Assembly (NCBI GenBank): GCA_942491535.1
Contig: CALOBV010000006.1
Span: 124,001-188,000, forward strand
Direction: 5' to 3'
Source of the DNA: JAUVKT01 sp942491535
GTDB lineage: Bacteria; Bacteroidota; Bacteroidia; Bacteroidales; VadinHA17
Length of the DNA stretch: 64,000 bases
Shown here piece by piece: positions 16,502-25,576 of this stretch (positions are counted from its first letter, which is position 1; the number at the start of each line of letters is the position of its first letter). Position numbers and translations under genes: made by a program. Below the pieces are notes generated by a model. It saw only the letters and a list, made by a program, of their open reading frames with translations, was not told the origin of the DNA and ran no database searches.

Positions 16502-17497
16502 TTACTGGTTATTATTGCACTGCAATACATTCTCAATCTTATACTTAGCTGCTTCTGCAAACTCACCATGGAGAGCTTGCTTATAGCTTTCACAGGCTTT
16601 AGTACTATTGCCCACTGCCTCATATGCACCTCCAAGCTTAAAGAAAACCTTTGCCTTCTCGGCACTAGTTCCCATATCAAGTTCAACAGACTTGCTAAAT
16701 GATTCAATTGCTTCGTTCCACTTTTCCTGTCCTTCATATGTCAGGCCAAGCTGATAGTGTACCTGTGCATTGTTATTCCCATATTGGATTGACCTGGAGA
16801 GACACTTTTCAGCTCCCGCAAAATCTTGCGCCTGAAGCTTAGCCTGTGCGCTGTTAAAGAAGGTAGATCTAAGTTTCTGCTGAATTGTACCAGAGGTCTT
16901 GTTATCCCTTGCTGCTGTTGCAACTTCCATCCCCTGTATACCAGCTTCTTCCATCTTATCAAGGTCGCCCATTTTGTCATAGACAAGTGTTTTACCAAGA
17001 AGAGCCTTGGCATACTTGGGGTTCATCTGCAAAGCTGTATCAAAATAATCAAGGGCAGCTTCGTATTCTCCATCAGAAAGAGCCGTATTACCCTGGACAT
17101 TAATAATACTTAATTTGGTACCCCTTGCCCGGGAAACAAGTTTAGTGTCATTCGCCGTTTTACCAGTTTCCATACAGGAATCAAGTTTCTTTATTGCATT
17201 TACATAATCCTTCTTTCCGGCAAGTTTCTTGGCAGATTCCCAGAACAACTTAGGGATCTGGGCAACAGCCTGCATTTTAAGCTCCATTGCTTCATCAGTT
17301 CCTACCTGATCTGCCAGTTCAATTGTCCTTTCAAATGAGGTAATGGCAGCATCGGGGTTTATCTTCATCATTTGTACACCCTGGTTGAATGAATCTGCTA
17401 CATCCGACATTTCAGTCTGACCAAAAGCATTAACAGAGATACCCAAAATAATTAGGGTTGCTAATGTCTTTAATCCTGTCCTTACAAAATCTCCCAT
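16502..17497 (-). CDS. Secreted tetratricopeptide-repeat protein
   Basis: The protein has 331 residues. An N-terminal signal peptide (TLATLIILGISVNAFGQ) indicates export to the periplasm. The rest is a TPR solenoid: clear units are GEYEAALDYFDTALQMNPKY, DFAGAEKCLSRSIQYGNNN, KWNEAIESFSKSVELD and a final GNSTKACESYKQAL. TPR proteins are scaffolds for protein complexes; no catalytic domain is present. It is monocistronic. Confidence 0.82.
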   Translation of the reverse strand: MGDFVRTGLKTLATLIILGISVNAFGQTEMSDVADSFNQGVQMMKINPDAAITSFERTIELADQVGTDEAMELKMQAVAQIPKLFWESAKKLAGKKDYVNAIKKLDSCMETGKTANDTKLVSRARGTKLSIINVQGNTALSDGEYEAALDYFDTALQMNPKYAKALLGKTLVYDKMGDLDKMEEAGIQGMEVATAARDNKTSGTIQQKLRSTFFNSAQAKLQAQDFAGAEKCLSRSIQYGNNNAQVHYQLGLTYEGQEKWNEAIESFSKSVELDMGTSAEKAKVFFKLGGAYEAVGNSTKACESYKQALHGEFAEAAKYKIENVLQCNNNQ

Positions 17498-17536
17498 AGT
17501 TTTTGAATTTATTTAAGTTACATTTTTTTATTCTTG

Positions 17537-17544
17537 CAAATATA
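17537..17544 (-). promoter_or_regulatory. -7 box upstream of the TPR gene
   Basis: On the minus strand this reads TATATTTG, a full TAnnTTTG match, 40 bases upstream of the start. The -33 position reads TTTTCG rather than TTG. Confidence 0.5.
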
Positions 17545-17606
17545 AGCAAATGATTAAAACACGAAAATTTTAATTATTTATCTATCTATTATCAAGAAAC
17601 ATACCA

Positions 17607-19268
17607 TTATCTGAAAAGTTCGGTCATGGGTTCGCCAACACATGCATTTGGCACCTGCACCCTGCATAGTGAAGATAGTGTAGCAGCAAGCTCATTCATA
17701 TTAATTTTTCTTGTAATTGAGGCTCTGTTTACTGTCCACCCATACCATATCAGTGGCACGTGAGAATCGTACTCATAGGGCGAATTATGATTCGTTACAT
17801 ACTTTCCATTCTCAACCCATGCAGGTTTTAAATTAATAATTATATCTCCTGACCTTACAGGATCGTAGGAATTGCGAATCATCCTGTAATAACCCCTGCT
17901 GAAATCATTATTCTCAATTACATTGGCCGCCACTGCAAAAGAAACTCCATTAAACTGGGTAATAAACCTTGCAGAAAGATTCTGAACCTCGGATAAGGAT
18001 AGCTCTGCATCCTCTATCAAGGTACGATTAAGATATATCTGCTTCTCGTAGTATCCCTTTACCCAGTTACCCTGCCCGTAAAGTACATTGAGATAACTTT
18101 TCAATAGTGTAAGAGCCTGGTTGAACTTAAAATGCCCTGCAGGGATTTTTTTATCTCTTAAAAGATCTGGTGATTCAGCAACACCATGAGCAGAAGTAAG
18201 ATAAATTAATACATTTTTCTTACCAATCTTAGCTATAACATAATCCATAAAATGCGATAGGTCCCTGTCGAACCTTATTACTGCATCAGCCATCTCAAGA
18301 GAAGAAGGACCAAAATTATGGCCTATATTATCGGTAGCAGAAAAACTTACAGAAAGAAAATCTGTGATATCGTCCTCGCCTAGCGATTCTTCCTCGATAA
18401 GCCGAATAGCAAAATCTGAAGTAAATGTGTTACCAGCCGGAATTTCTTTTAAAAATGAATAATCGCGTTTCTTATTTAATATTCCCAGGACTGATGAAGA
18501 ACTCATCTTCTTAATATCGTATGGAAACCATGATTGACCCTCTATACCCATCTCATATTTATTTGTATCGGGCAATGAGCGGCTATACTGATCGTGCGGC
18601 AATAAGGTTTTCCACTCACCATTAAGATAGGTGTCGCTCAACATCATGCCATTAAATTCATTTACCCAACCAGGGAGCGAATCCAAATAATGAGTGCTGG
18701 TCATCCAGGTACCTGTTATCTCATCATACCAGTAGGCAGCATTTGCAGAATGACCTCCTGATAGAATCGAAGCATTTTCTTTAAGACCAACTGAAAACAC
18801 CTTTGATTTTCCCCCGTTTGAGAGCTTTAATTCATCTCCAAACGTACTGGGCAGAAGATTAACTGGTGAATGAAGTCCCCTTTCAAAACTACCCCCAACA
18901 GGGTCTACATCGCTGTCAGACGTACAGTAAACAATCTCATCTCTTAAAGGATGGTACCAGTTATCAGCAATAATTCCATGCACCCTCGGATCTGTACCTG
19001 TTACCAGTGTAGCATGAGCCGGTGCTGATTGAGTAAAAAAGAAATCGTATGATGCATTCTTACAGAAAGTACCCTCATTTATCAGCCTTTTAAAACCGCC
19101 TTCACTGAAATTATCCCAATACTTATCAATATAATCGTATCTGAACTGTTCAATCACAATACCTATAACCAGTTTAGGCTTCTCAGGAGGAATATATGCA
19201 CCCTGGGCAAATATTTGTGATAAAGCAAGAATCGACAAAACTACTGATATACAAAATGATCTGATCAT
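17607..19268 (-). CDS. PafA-like alkaline phosphatase superfamily protein with altered active-site residues
   Basis: The protein has 553 residues with signal peptide (VVLSILALSQIFAQ), so it is periplasmic. Length and motifs align with PafA-type secreted phosphatases: IEQFRYDY (38-46), TQSAPAHATLVTG (79-91), GIIADNWY (98-105), ATDNIGHNFG (311-320), SAHGVAE (359-365) and DSHVPLIWYG (501-510). Compared with Elizabethkingia PafA as I remember it, several key residues differ. Metal-ligand Asp38 is Glu40, nucleophile Thr79 is Ser81, Arg164 is Asn165, and the second-site Asp352 of LTADHG is Ala360. D313, H317, H361, H503, N103 and K163 are kept. Catalysis may be altered or lost. It lies 11 bp after crcB in the same transcript. 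Confidence 0.8.
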   Translation of the reverse strand: MIRSFCISVVLSILALSQIFAQGAYIPPEKPKLVIGIVIEQFRYDYIDKYWDNFSEGGFKRLINEGTFCKNASYDFFFTQSAPAHATLVTGTDPRVHGIIADNWYHPLRDEIVYCTSDSDVDPVGGSFERGLHSPVNLLPSTFGDELKLSNGGKSKVFSVGLKENASILSGGHSANAAYWYDEITGTWMTSTHYLDSLPGWVNEFNGMMLSDTYLNGEWKTLLPHDQYSRSLPDTNKYEMGIEGQSWFPYDIKKMSSSSVLGILNKKRDYSFLKEIPAGNTFTSDFAIRLIEEESLGEDDITDFLSVSFSATDNIGHNFGPSSLEMADAVIRFDRDLSHFMDYVIAKIGKKNVLIYLTSAHGVAESPDLLRDKKIPAGHFKFNQALTLLKSYLNVLYGQGNWVKGYYEKQIYLNRTLIEDAELSLSEVQNLSARFITQFNGVSFAVAANVIENNDFSRGYYRMIRNSYDPVRSGDIIINLKPAWVENGKYVTNHNSPYEYDSHVPLIWYGWTVNRASITRKINMNELAATLSSLCRVQVPNACVGEPMTELFR

Positions 19269-19279
19269 GGTCGGGAGTA

Positions 19280-19645
19280 TTAAATATTTTTAGCCAGGAT
19301 GAAAAGAACGCCTATACCAAGGAAGAGGCTTACCAGGATATTGGCCGCCGCAAAAGTATAGTTACCGTTTCTAAGCAGTTCAAATGTCTCATAACTGAAT
19401 GTTGAGAAAGTACTGAATCCTCCACAGAAACCAACGATTAAAAGTGCTTTTGCAGTACTTGACATCCCTCCTCTTATTGCAGCCAGGTACAGTACAAGCG
19501 CCAGAATTAATGTGCTTGCAAGGTTTGCAACAAAAGTACCCATAGGATTGATGTTGGTAAAATTACTTGTTACTGTTCTGGAAAGAGCGTAGCGGCTCAC
19601 ACTACCCAGTCCGCCACCCAGAAATATTGCTATAAGTATCTGCAT
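19280..19645 (-). CDS. crcB: Fluoride-specific ion channel CrcB/Fluc
   Basis: The protein has 121 residues from ATG 19645; a TTG seven codons earlier falls within the promoter box and is rejected. Four membrane helices carry the Fluc signatures GGGLGSVSRYAL, NPMGTFVANLAS and GFCGGFSTFSTFSYE, with the Phe and Asn residues that line the fluoride pores and the central sodium-site region. The protein forms a dual-topology dimer that exports fluoride. I saw no fluoride riboswitch upstream; the leader is too short. Confidence 0.93.
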   Translation of the reverse strand: MQILIAIFLGGGLGSVSRYALSRTVTSNFTNINPMGTFVANLASTLILALVLYLAAIRGGMSSTAKALLIVGFCGGFSTFSTFSYETFELLRNGNYTFAAANILVSLFLGIGVLFILAKNI

Positions 19646-19663
19646 CAGATTTAATTTAAGCTG

Positions 19664-19671
19664 CAAAAGTA
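19664..19671 (-). promoter_or_regulatory. -7 box of the crcB-phosphatase unit
   Basis: The minus strand reads TACTTTTG, matching TAnnTTTG, 18 bases upstream of the crcB ATG. The transcript would have a leader of about 14 bases. This supports the ATG at 19645 as the start. Confidence 0.5.
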
Positions 19672-19765
19672 ACTTATTTGAATGACAGTTGAAATAGGGG
19701 GTAAGAGATGAGAGGTGTCAGCCTGCGTTAAAACTTTGGCGGAGGTGCGGGGTGGTTAAAGAATT

Positions 19766-21472
19766 TTAGTTTTTGATAAACTTCCCTGTAAGAGTCTTCT
19801 TGCTATCTGAGGGCTTAATCTTTACTACATAAATTCCTGCCGGGAGTGTTGATACGGGGATCTCTATTTTAAACTCTGTATAGGTATTAATAGTCCTTTG
19901 TATTACCTCAGTACCATTAATGTTAAATACAGAGATAGCCAACTGCGACCCCTGGTCTTCAGGCAGGCTAATATTAATCAGATCTCCGGCAGGTACAGGC
20001 CAGATCTTCAGATTACCAATAGTACTATCATCTATGCCTGTCCCTCCTGGCATCAGCCTTATATCCAGGGATGTTTGCTGGTTGTCAACTACCTGTACGT
20101 TTGCAAGATAAAGTGTTTCATACCCATCGGCCGATACAGCCAGGCTCCATAATCCTTCGTCGATCAACCTTACAAAGCTTCCGTTAAATGCTTCAGAATA
20201 TACCTGTGAACTATCTACATCATGGCCCTGAACAAAGATCTTTGCTTCAAGTGGCAAACCGGTATTATTATCTACCACCCTGCCATGTATACCATAAAAT
20301 GCATTTGCCAGGTAATTGAGAAGAGACCTGTAATTATCATTCCAAAGAGTATTTAACACTGAGGCAGAAGTCTGGTGATCATTATGCAGCTCAATGGTAA
20401 CTTCTCTACCCTGTCTCTCATAGGTAACATAATCCTGGCGGCCGCCATTTATTTCGTACCAGCTTGCTCCATGAGTAACGCCGTTATCATAATCATCAAA
20501 ATAAAAGGGGTCGGCAGAATGGTAATGCACAGTATCGGCATAGGCACGGCTTATTTTATCAAACCAGTCATGATCGGCATGAAATCGTGGATCGTCCCAT
20601 CTATCCCAGGGGTAATTAACAAGCTCTATTCCTGAATGAAAATTCGCCGAAATAACAAAACGATGGTCTTTAAGGAAGTCTACCATCTTAAAATTCTCCA
20701 CTGCTCCTGCTAGGGGTACTGTTCTTCCAATTTCGGGATCAGGAAAGCTCCTGTTAAGGTCGTAGCCATTAGCATTCTCGCGTATAGGAAAGCTAATAGT
20801 ATCTCCACCCCTATAGGTACCGTCGGGATTAGCATTCGGATTAATCCATATTTCCAAACTATCTACAAGCTCCTGTTCAAGTGATCCGTTTGATGCGTTT
20901 ACAAGTAAATGTTCTGCCAGACGCAGCATTAAGACATAGCCTGCCAGTTCATCTCCATGCATTGTTGAAGTGTAGAATACCTGGGGTTCGTCCTCATCCA
21001 GGTCAACATTATCGGAAATCTTAAGAACAAAAACCTGCCTGCCTTCAACACTCTGGCCTATAGTATCAAGCTTGCAGAGGCCCGGGTAATCGTTTGCCAG
21101 AATTGTTAGTATAGAATCATATTGCTGATAGCTGGGATAAAGATCCCAGTTCATAGCCTGTTCAACGGAGAGTGCCGACTCAACAGCTTTTGAGCCTGAT
21201 CTGTCGACTATTTCGAAAGGAAAGGGAAATCCGGGCATATCGTCTAAATCAAATGCCGAGATAAGAGCCCATGCATAATTATCTTTTACCCTGCTAATAG
21301 AAATATTCTCAGGGATTGACTTAAGCTCTTCCTTTTCTGTATACTTAAACTTTATCTCAGCCTGTCCGTATTTTAGAACCTGATAACGCAAAGTGGCCAT
21401 ATACTCCTCATCCTGAGCACTTAAGTAAGAGGAGATCAATATCAGTAAAACTATTGACCAGATTTTTCGCAT
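19766..21472 (-). CDS. Secreted M14 zinc carboxypeptidase with T9SS sorting domain
   Basis: The protein has 568 residues from ATG 21472, which directly precedes a signal peptide (IWSIVLLILISSYLSAQ). A further ATG four codons earlier overlaps ychF. The M14 domain (about 110-390) has the zinc motif TMHGDELAG (HxxE), the later His in ANFHSGIE, substrate-binding NPDGTYRGGD and catalytic Glu in VTIELHND. A carboxypeptidase regulatory-like beta domain (about 395-475, GIHGRVVDNNTGLPLEA) and a type A T9SS domain (IWPVPAGDLINI, final GIYVVKIK) follow. It removes C-terminal residues from peptides outside the cell. The gene starts 4 bp after ychF. Confidence 0.9.
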   Translation of the reverse strand: MRKIWSIVLLILISSYLSAQDEEYMATLRYQVLKYGQAEIKFKYTEKEELKSIPENISISRVKDNYAWALISAFDLDDMPGFPFPFEIVDRSGSKAVESALSVEQAMNWDLYPSYQQYDSILTILANDYPGLCKLDTIGQSVEGRQVFVLKISDNVDLDEDEPQVFYTSTMHGDELAGYVLMLRLAEHLLVNASNGSLEQELVDSLEIWINPNANPDGTYRGGDTISFPIRENANGYDLNRSFPDPEIGRTVPLAGAVENFKMVDFLKDHRFVISANFHSGIELVNYPWDRWDDPRFHADHDWFDKISRAYADTVHYHSADPFYFDDYDNGVTHGASWYEINGGRQDYVTYERQGREVTIELHNDHQTSASVLNTLWNDNYRSLLNYLANAFYGIHGRVVDNNTGLPLEAKIFVQGHDVDSSQVYSEAFNGSFVRLIDEGLWSLAVSADGYETLYLANVQVVDNQQTSLDIRLMPGGTGIDDSTIGNLKIWPVPAGDLINISLPEDQGSQLAISVFNINGTEVIQRTINTYTEFKIEIPVSTLPAGIYVVKIKPSDSKKTLTGKFIKN

Positions 21473-21476
21473 TGGA

Positions 21477-22574
21477 TTAAACATTAAACCTTATATGCAG
21501 AATATCTCCGTCTCCGACGATATACCCTTTACCTTCCACAAAAAGCTTACCAGCTTCTTTGCAGGCCTGTTCGGATCCTAATTTTGTGAAATCTTCATAT
21601 TTCATTACCTCTGCCCTGATAAATCCTCTTTCGAGATCAGAATGAATCACACCGGCAGCCTGGGGAGCTGTCATCCCCTTTTTAAGGGTCCATGCTCTTA
21701 TTTCTTTGGGACCCACTGTAAAGAAGGTCTGAAGGTCGAGTAACCTGTAAGCAGATCTTACAAGCTTATTTACACCAGGTTCAGACAGGCCAATATCCGA
21801 GAGGAATACATCCCTGTCGTCCTTATCTTCCAGTTCAGCGATTTCAGACTCCATCTGTCCCGCAATTACAAGTATCTCCGAATCGGATTCTCCCAGGAAC
21901 TCCTTTATCCTTTCAACGTAACTATTACCATCAACAGCCGAGCCCTCATCAACATTACAAACGTAAAGTACAGGTTTAATTGTGAAAAGGAAGATGTCTT
22001 CGACATAAGATTTCTCCTCTGACTTAAATTCAAAGGTCCTGGCATTATTAAAGCCCTCCAGATGGTCCTTCAGCCTGTTCAGAACTTCAAGGCCAGCCCT
22101 GGCATCTTTATCGCCTGACTTGGCAGTCTTTCCAAGCCTTTCGATCTTTTTCTCTACAGATTCCAGGTCTTTTACCTGCAATTCAAAATCAATATTCTCA
22201 AGATCACGTACCGGATCAACAGAACCATCAATATGGGGCAGGTTTTCGTTATCGAAACATCTTAGAACATGAATAAGGGCATCTGTATTACGTATATCGC
22301 CCAGGAACTTATTACCTACACCCTCTCCCTTATTAGACCCTCTGGCCAGACCGGGTATATCAACTATTTCTACTGTTGTGGGTATAATTTTTTCGGTTTT
22401 CTGAAACTTTTCAAGCTCATACAGCCTATTATCAGGCACCTGTATTAAACCAATATTAGATTTTGTTGCACTAAAAGCATAAGCTGTAGTTTCTCCCCTT
22501 GTATTTGAGATACAATTAAAAATAGTTGTTTTGCCAACATTTGTTATCCCAATAATTCCGCACTGTAGCGCCAT
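21477..22574 (-). CDS. ychF: Ribosome-binding ATPase YchF
   Basis: The protein has 365 residues. The P-loop is GITNVGKTT. The G3 motif is DIPGLARGSNKGEGVGNKF. The G4 position reads NVDE instead of NKxD, the hallmark of the ATP preference of YchF/OLA1. A C-terminal TGS domain ends GDILHIRFNV. It binds ribosomes and is linked to stress responses and leaderless-mRNA translation. It is upstream of, and probably co-transcribed with, the M14 carboxypeptidase gene. Confidence 0.96.
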   Translation of the reverse strand: MALQCGIIGITNVGKTTIFNCISNTRGETTAYAFSATKSNIGLIQVPDNRLYELEKFQKTEKIIPTTVEIVDIPGLARGSNKGEGVGNKFLGDIRNTDALIHVLRCFDNENLPHIDGSVDPVRDLENIDFELQVKDLESVEKKIERLGKTAKSGDKDARAGLEVLNRLKDHLEGFNNARTFEFKSEEKSYVEDIFLFTIKPVLYVCNVDEGSAVDGNSYVERIKEFLGESDSEILVIAGQMESEIAELEDKDDRDVFLSDIGLSEPGVNKLVRSAYRLLDLQTFFTVGPKEIRAWTLKKGMTAPQAAGVIHSDLERGFIRAEVMKYEDFTKLGSEQACKEAGKLFVEGKGYIVGDGDILHIRFNV

Positions 22575-22667
22575 TCTTCTATTTACATTTATTAAAGGGC
22601 ATAAAGGTAACTAAAAATGGAACGATGCAAATGCAATAAAGGTTTCAATTATGCAGTTTTATTTTTA

Positions 22668-22675
22668 TAAATTTG
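22668..22675 (+). promoter_or_regulatory. -7 box of the VWA-sigma operon
   Basis: TAAATTTG matches TAnnTTTG, 21 bases upstream of the TTG start of the VWA gene. No convincing -33 TTG was found. Confidence 0.5.
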
Positions 22676-22696
22676 ATGGATACTAAAAACTGAAAT

Positions 22697-24073
22697 TTGA
22701 AATATCTAAATTTAGTCTGTCTTATACTACTGGTCTCTGCCGGGCAGGGACTTAAGTCACAACAGGTAAACCAGACAACAGAAACTACAAGGATACTTTT
22801 TGTGCTTGACTGCTCGCAGAGCATGTCGGGGGAATGGGGAACAGACAAGAAGATAAACATTGCCCGGAAGTTCCTGGGCAGGACAATCGATAGTTTAAGC
22901 ACCTTCCCAAATGTTGAAATGGCCCTCAGGGTGTACGGTCATCAAAGCGTTGTCCCACCTCAGGACTGCAACGATACCAGGCTGGAAGTTCCGTTTGCCC
23001 CTAACAACGGGTACCTGATTAAAAGGAAGATGACATCACTTTCTCCAAAAGGAACAACACCGATAGCAAATTCTCTTGCTGCAACAGCAGGTGATTTTCC
23101 TCCACGAGAGAATTGCAGGAATGTTGTAATACTTATTACCGATGGCATCGAAGCCTGCGATGGCGACCCCTGTGCTGTAGCTATGGAACTGCAACAGAAA
23201 GGAATATTATTAAAACCATTTGTTATTGGTATTGGCCTGGACTGGATGTTTGAAAAAACATTTGAATGCATGGGCAATGTATATAATGCATCAACCGAAG
23301 AAAGATTTGAAGAGGTGCTCGAAATAGTTGTAACGCATGCACTTACCGAGACCACCCTCCAGGTTAACCTGATGGACGAATTTGGATATCCTTCCGAAAC
23401 AAATATCCCACTTACTTTTTACAATAAGAATTCCGGAAGCATTAAATATAATTTTGTACATACAATGAACCAGCGCGGGAACCCTGATACAATGAGGATT
23501 GATCCTTTAATTGAATACAGGATTAAGGCACATACCATGCCCCCGGTGTATCTGGAGAGTCTGTTGATGGCTCCGGGGAAACATAACATTGCAGCAATAG
23601 ATGCACCCAGGGGATCACTCAAGGTTATTCAACAGAAAGGTTTTCAATACCGCGACCTCGACTTTGTTGTCAGAGAAAAGGATAAGACTGAGACGCTCTG
23701 CAGGCAGACTATGTTCGAAGAGAAAAAATTTATTACCGGAGAGTATGACCTGGAAATACCTACAATACCAATAACTTATTTAAATGATGTTGTAATTAAG
23801 CAGAGTGAAGTAACAACAGTTACCCTGCCACAACCAGGTATTATGACTTTCCTGGTAAATAATAACGGGGTATGTGAGTTATTCGAGGAGAAAGATAATG
23901 ACCTTGTATGGGTGTATACCATAAAGACAGAAGATAAATCTGATTCTGTAGTACTGCTTCCCGGCAATTACAGGGTTATCTACCGGCCTCAGCACTCAAA
24001 GCAATCACATTATACTATTGTGAGAAAGTTCAGTATAGAATCAGGTAAGTCATCGTCATTAAGAATTTTCTGA
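22697..24073 (+). CDS. Secreted von Willebrand factor A domain protein
   Basis: The protein has 458 residues from a TTG start; no in-frame ATG precedes the signal peptide (YLNLVCLILLVSAGQG). The VWA domain (about 30-215) has an intact metal-ion-dependent adhesion site: DCSQSMSG, the Thr in KGTTPIA and DGIEACDG. Four Cys residues in that domain could form disulfides. The C-terminal half is beta-rich without a domain I recognise. Likely a periplasmic or surface binding protein. An ECF sigma gene starts 23 bp downstream, so the VWA protein may be part of a signalling unit; that is inference. Confidence 0.83.
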   Translation: MKYLNLVCLILLVSAGQGLKSQQVNQTTETTRILFVLDCSQSMSGEWGTDKKINIARKFLGRTIDSLSTFPNVEMALRVYGHQSVVPPQDCNDTRLEVPFAPNNGYLIKRKMTSLSPKGTTPIANSLAATAGDFPPRENCRNVVILITDGIEACDGDPCAVAMELQQKGILLKPFVIGIGLDWMFEKTFECMGNVYNASTEERFEEVLEIVVTHALTETTLQVNLMDEFGYPSETNIPLTFYNKNSGSIKYNFVHTMNQRGNPDTMRIDPLIEYRIKAHTMPPVYLESLLMAPGKHNIAAIDAPRGSLKVIQQKGFQYRDLDFVVREKDKTETLCRQTMFEEKKFITGEYDLEIPTIPITYLNDVVIKQSEVTTVTLPQPGIMTFLVNNNGVCELFEEKDNDLVWVYTIKTEDKSDSVVLLPGNYRVIYRPQHSKQSHYTIVRKFSIESGKSSSLRIF

Positions 24074-24096
24074 AATATGCGTAAGACATCGCTAAG

Positions 24097-24642
24097 GTGA
24101 ATCGGATAAACTCTGATATACATATACTTGAAACTTATTCGAAAGACAGGAATGAAGGGTTCAGGCTACTTTTATTTAAGTATAGGGAAAGGCTTTATTT
24201 CCATATAAGAAAGATACTGGTGGTTCACGATGATACAGATGACGCTTTGCAGAATACTTTTATTAAAGTATGGGAGAACCTGGATCGCTTCGAATCAAAA
24301 AGTTCTCTCTTCACCTGGTTGTACAGGATAGCCACCAATGAAGCTCTTGCGATACTTAAGAAAAGAAAACGAGAACAAAAATATGATACTTCAGATTTAG
24401 AGTCCATATTTATCAATTCTCTCGAATCAGACAGCTGGTTCGATGGTGACGAAGCCAGAAGGAAATTCCTGGCAGCAATAAAGAAACTGCCTGAGAAGCA
24501 ACAGCTGGTTTTTAATATGAGATATTTTGAAGAGCTGAAATATGAGGAGATCAGCGAGATTCTTTCTACATCGGTTGGCTCATTAAAGGCAAGCTATCAC
24601 CTGGCCCGAAAAAAGATAGAAGTTTTACTCAAAAACGATTAA
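24097..24642 (+). CDS. ECF-type RNA polymerase sigma factor
   Basis: The protein has 181 residues with a GTG start. Region 2 is visible as DDTDDALQNTFIKVWENLDRF and FTWLYRIATNEAL. Region 4 (LPEKQQLVFNMRYFEELKYEEIS, then SLKASYHLARKKI) gives the helix-turn-helix that reads the -35 element. It recruits RNA polymerase to a small regulon. The next gene encodes a single-span membrane protein of the kind that usually acts as its anti-sigma factor. Confidence 0.93.
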   Translation: MNRINSDIHILETYSKDRNEGFRLLLFKYRERLYFHIRKILVVHDDTDDALQNTFIKVWENLDRFESKSSLFTWLYRIATNEALAILKKRKREQKYDTSDLESIFINSLESDSWFDGDEARRKFLAAIKKLPEKQQLVFNMRYFEELKYEEISEILSTSVGSLKASYHLARKKIEVLLKND

Positions 24643-24670
24643 ACCTTTCATACTCTATATAATCTAAAGA

Positions 24671-25105
24671 ATGATGGATAAAAAGAACAAATATAAGGAA
24701 AGTGAAATGTTCGGGGTTCCCGGGAACTATTTTGAGGAGCTGACAGAGAAGATGGTCGGGATGGCTGAGAAAAAACAAGATACCCGTAAACCGGGATTCT
24801 TTGCTATTGCAAGGCCTCATCTGATGCTGGCAGCATCGATGATTTTTCTTGTTATTATATCATATGCAACACTAAGGTTTTTATTGCCAGATATTCAGAA
24901 CACCACTCCTGAATATGATAGTGATAGTATAACGGAATACCTTGCCAGCGAGATAGATGAGATGATTCTACTTGAGAATATTGATTTAGAAAATGTTTTT
25001 CGAGGGAATGAATACCCCTTAGAATCAGGTCTTTACCAGGATGAGATTATAGATTACCTGATAGACGGGAATATAAATTATGAAGATATAATTGAAAACT
25101 TATAA
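24671..25105 (+). CDS. Single-span membrane protein, probable anti-sigma factor
   Basis: The protein has 144 residues. A charged cytoplasmic N-terminal half contains FGVPGNYFEELTEKM, a short motif common in proteins encoded after Bacteroidetes ECF sigma genes. One membrane helix follows at about 55-76 (LAASMIFLVIISYATLRFLL), then an acidic C-terminal half (YDSDSITEYLASEIDEM ... YEDIIENL). No zinc-binding anti-sigma motif is seen. Role as anti-sigma is inferred from position and topology. Confidence 0.65.
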   Translation: MMDKKNKYKESEMFGVPGNYFEELTEKMVGMAEKKQDTRKPGFFAIARPHLMLAASMIFLVIISYATLRFLLPDIQNTTPEYDSDSITEYLASEIDEMILLENIDLENVFRGNEYPLESGLYQDEIIDYLIDGNINYEDIIENL

Positions 25106-25116
25106 AATAGGAAACC

Positions 25117-25572
25117 ATGAAAAAGATATTAATCATATTTATTATAGTTGCTTTTGCAGGCTCTCTTTCATTTGGTCAGGACAAAGCTTCAGGAAGAATT
25201 GAAGCAGAGAAGATAGCTTTCTTTACACAAAGAATGGATCTTACTCCTGATGAAGCCAAAGTATTCTGGCCTGTGTACAACGACTATATCAGCCGGCGTA
25301 ATAAAATCAGGCTTGATAAAAATAGTCTTTTAAAATATATAAATCAGAACCAGGCTAATATTGATGATAAAGAACTTGAGGAAAGTGGAGACAGGATAAT
25401 AGCATATACCGTTGAAGAAGCTATTCTTATGCAAACCTACCACAAGAAATTTAAAGAAGTATTACCAATTAAAAAGGTAGTAAGGATTTATCAGACTGAG
25501 ACTCAGTTTAACAAGATACTGCTTGAACAGCTCAGGAACAGAAGGTCTCAGCAGCAGGCTATAAGAAGATAG
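25117..25572 (+). CDS. Small periplasmic protein with Spy/CpxP-like LTPDEA segment
   Basis: The protein has 151 residues. A signal peptide (ILIIFIIVAFAGSLSFGQ) is followed by a helical, highly charged domain with RMDLTPDEAKVFWPVYNDY, which resembles the LTxxQ-type helices of periplasmic chaperone/sensor proteins. It ends in an Arg/Gln-rich tail (LRNRRSQQQAIRR). It is the last gene of the VWA-sigma unit and could be an envelope stress target or feedback protein; inference only. Confidence 0.65.
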   Translation: MKKILIIFIIVAFAGSLSFGQDKASGRIEAEKIAFFTQRMDLTPDEAKVFWPVYNDYISRRNKIRLDKNSLLKYINQNQANIDDKELEESGDRIIAYTVEEAILMQTYHKKFKEVLPIKKVVRIYQTETQFNKILLEQLRNRRSQQQAIRR

Positions 25573-25576
25573 ATTT

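Noticed and set aside
19645..19766. Fluoride riboswitch upstream of crcB
   Set aside because: The promoter box lies 18 bases before the start, leaving no room for the aptamer, and I see no matching conserved sequence.
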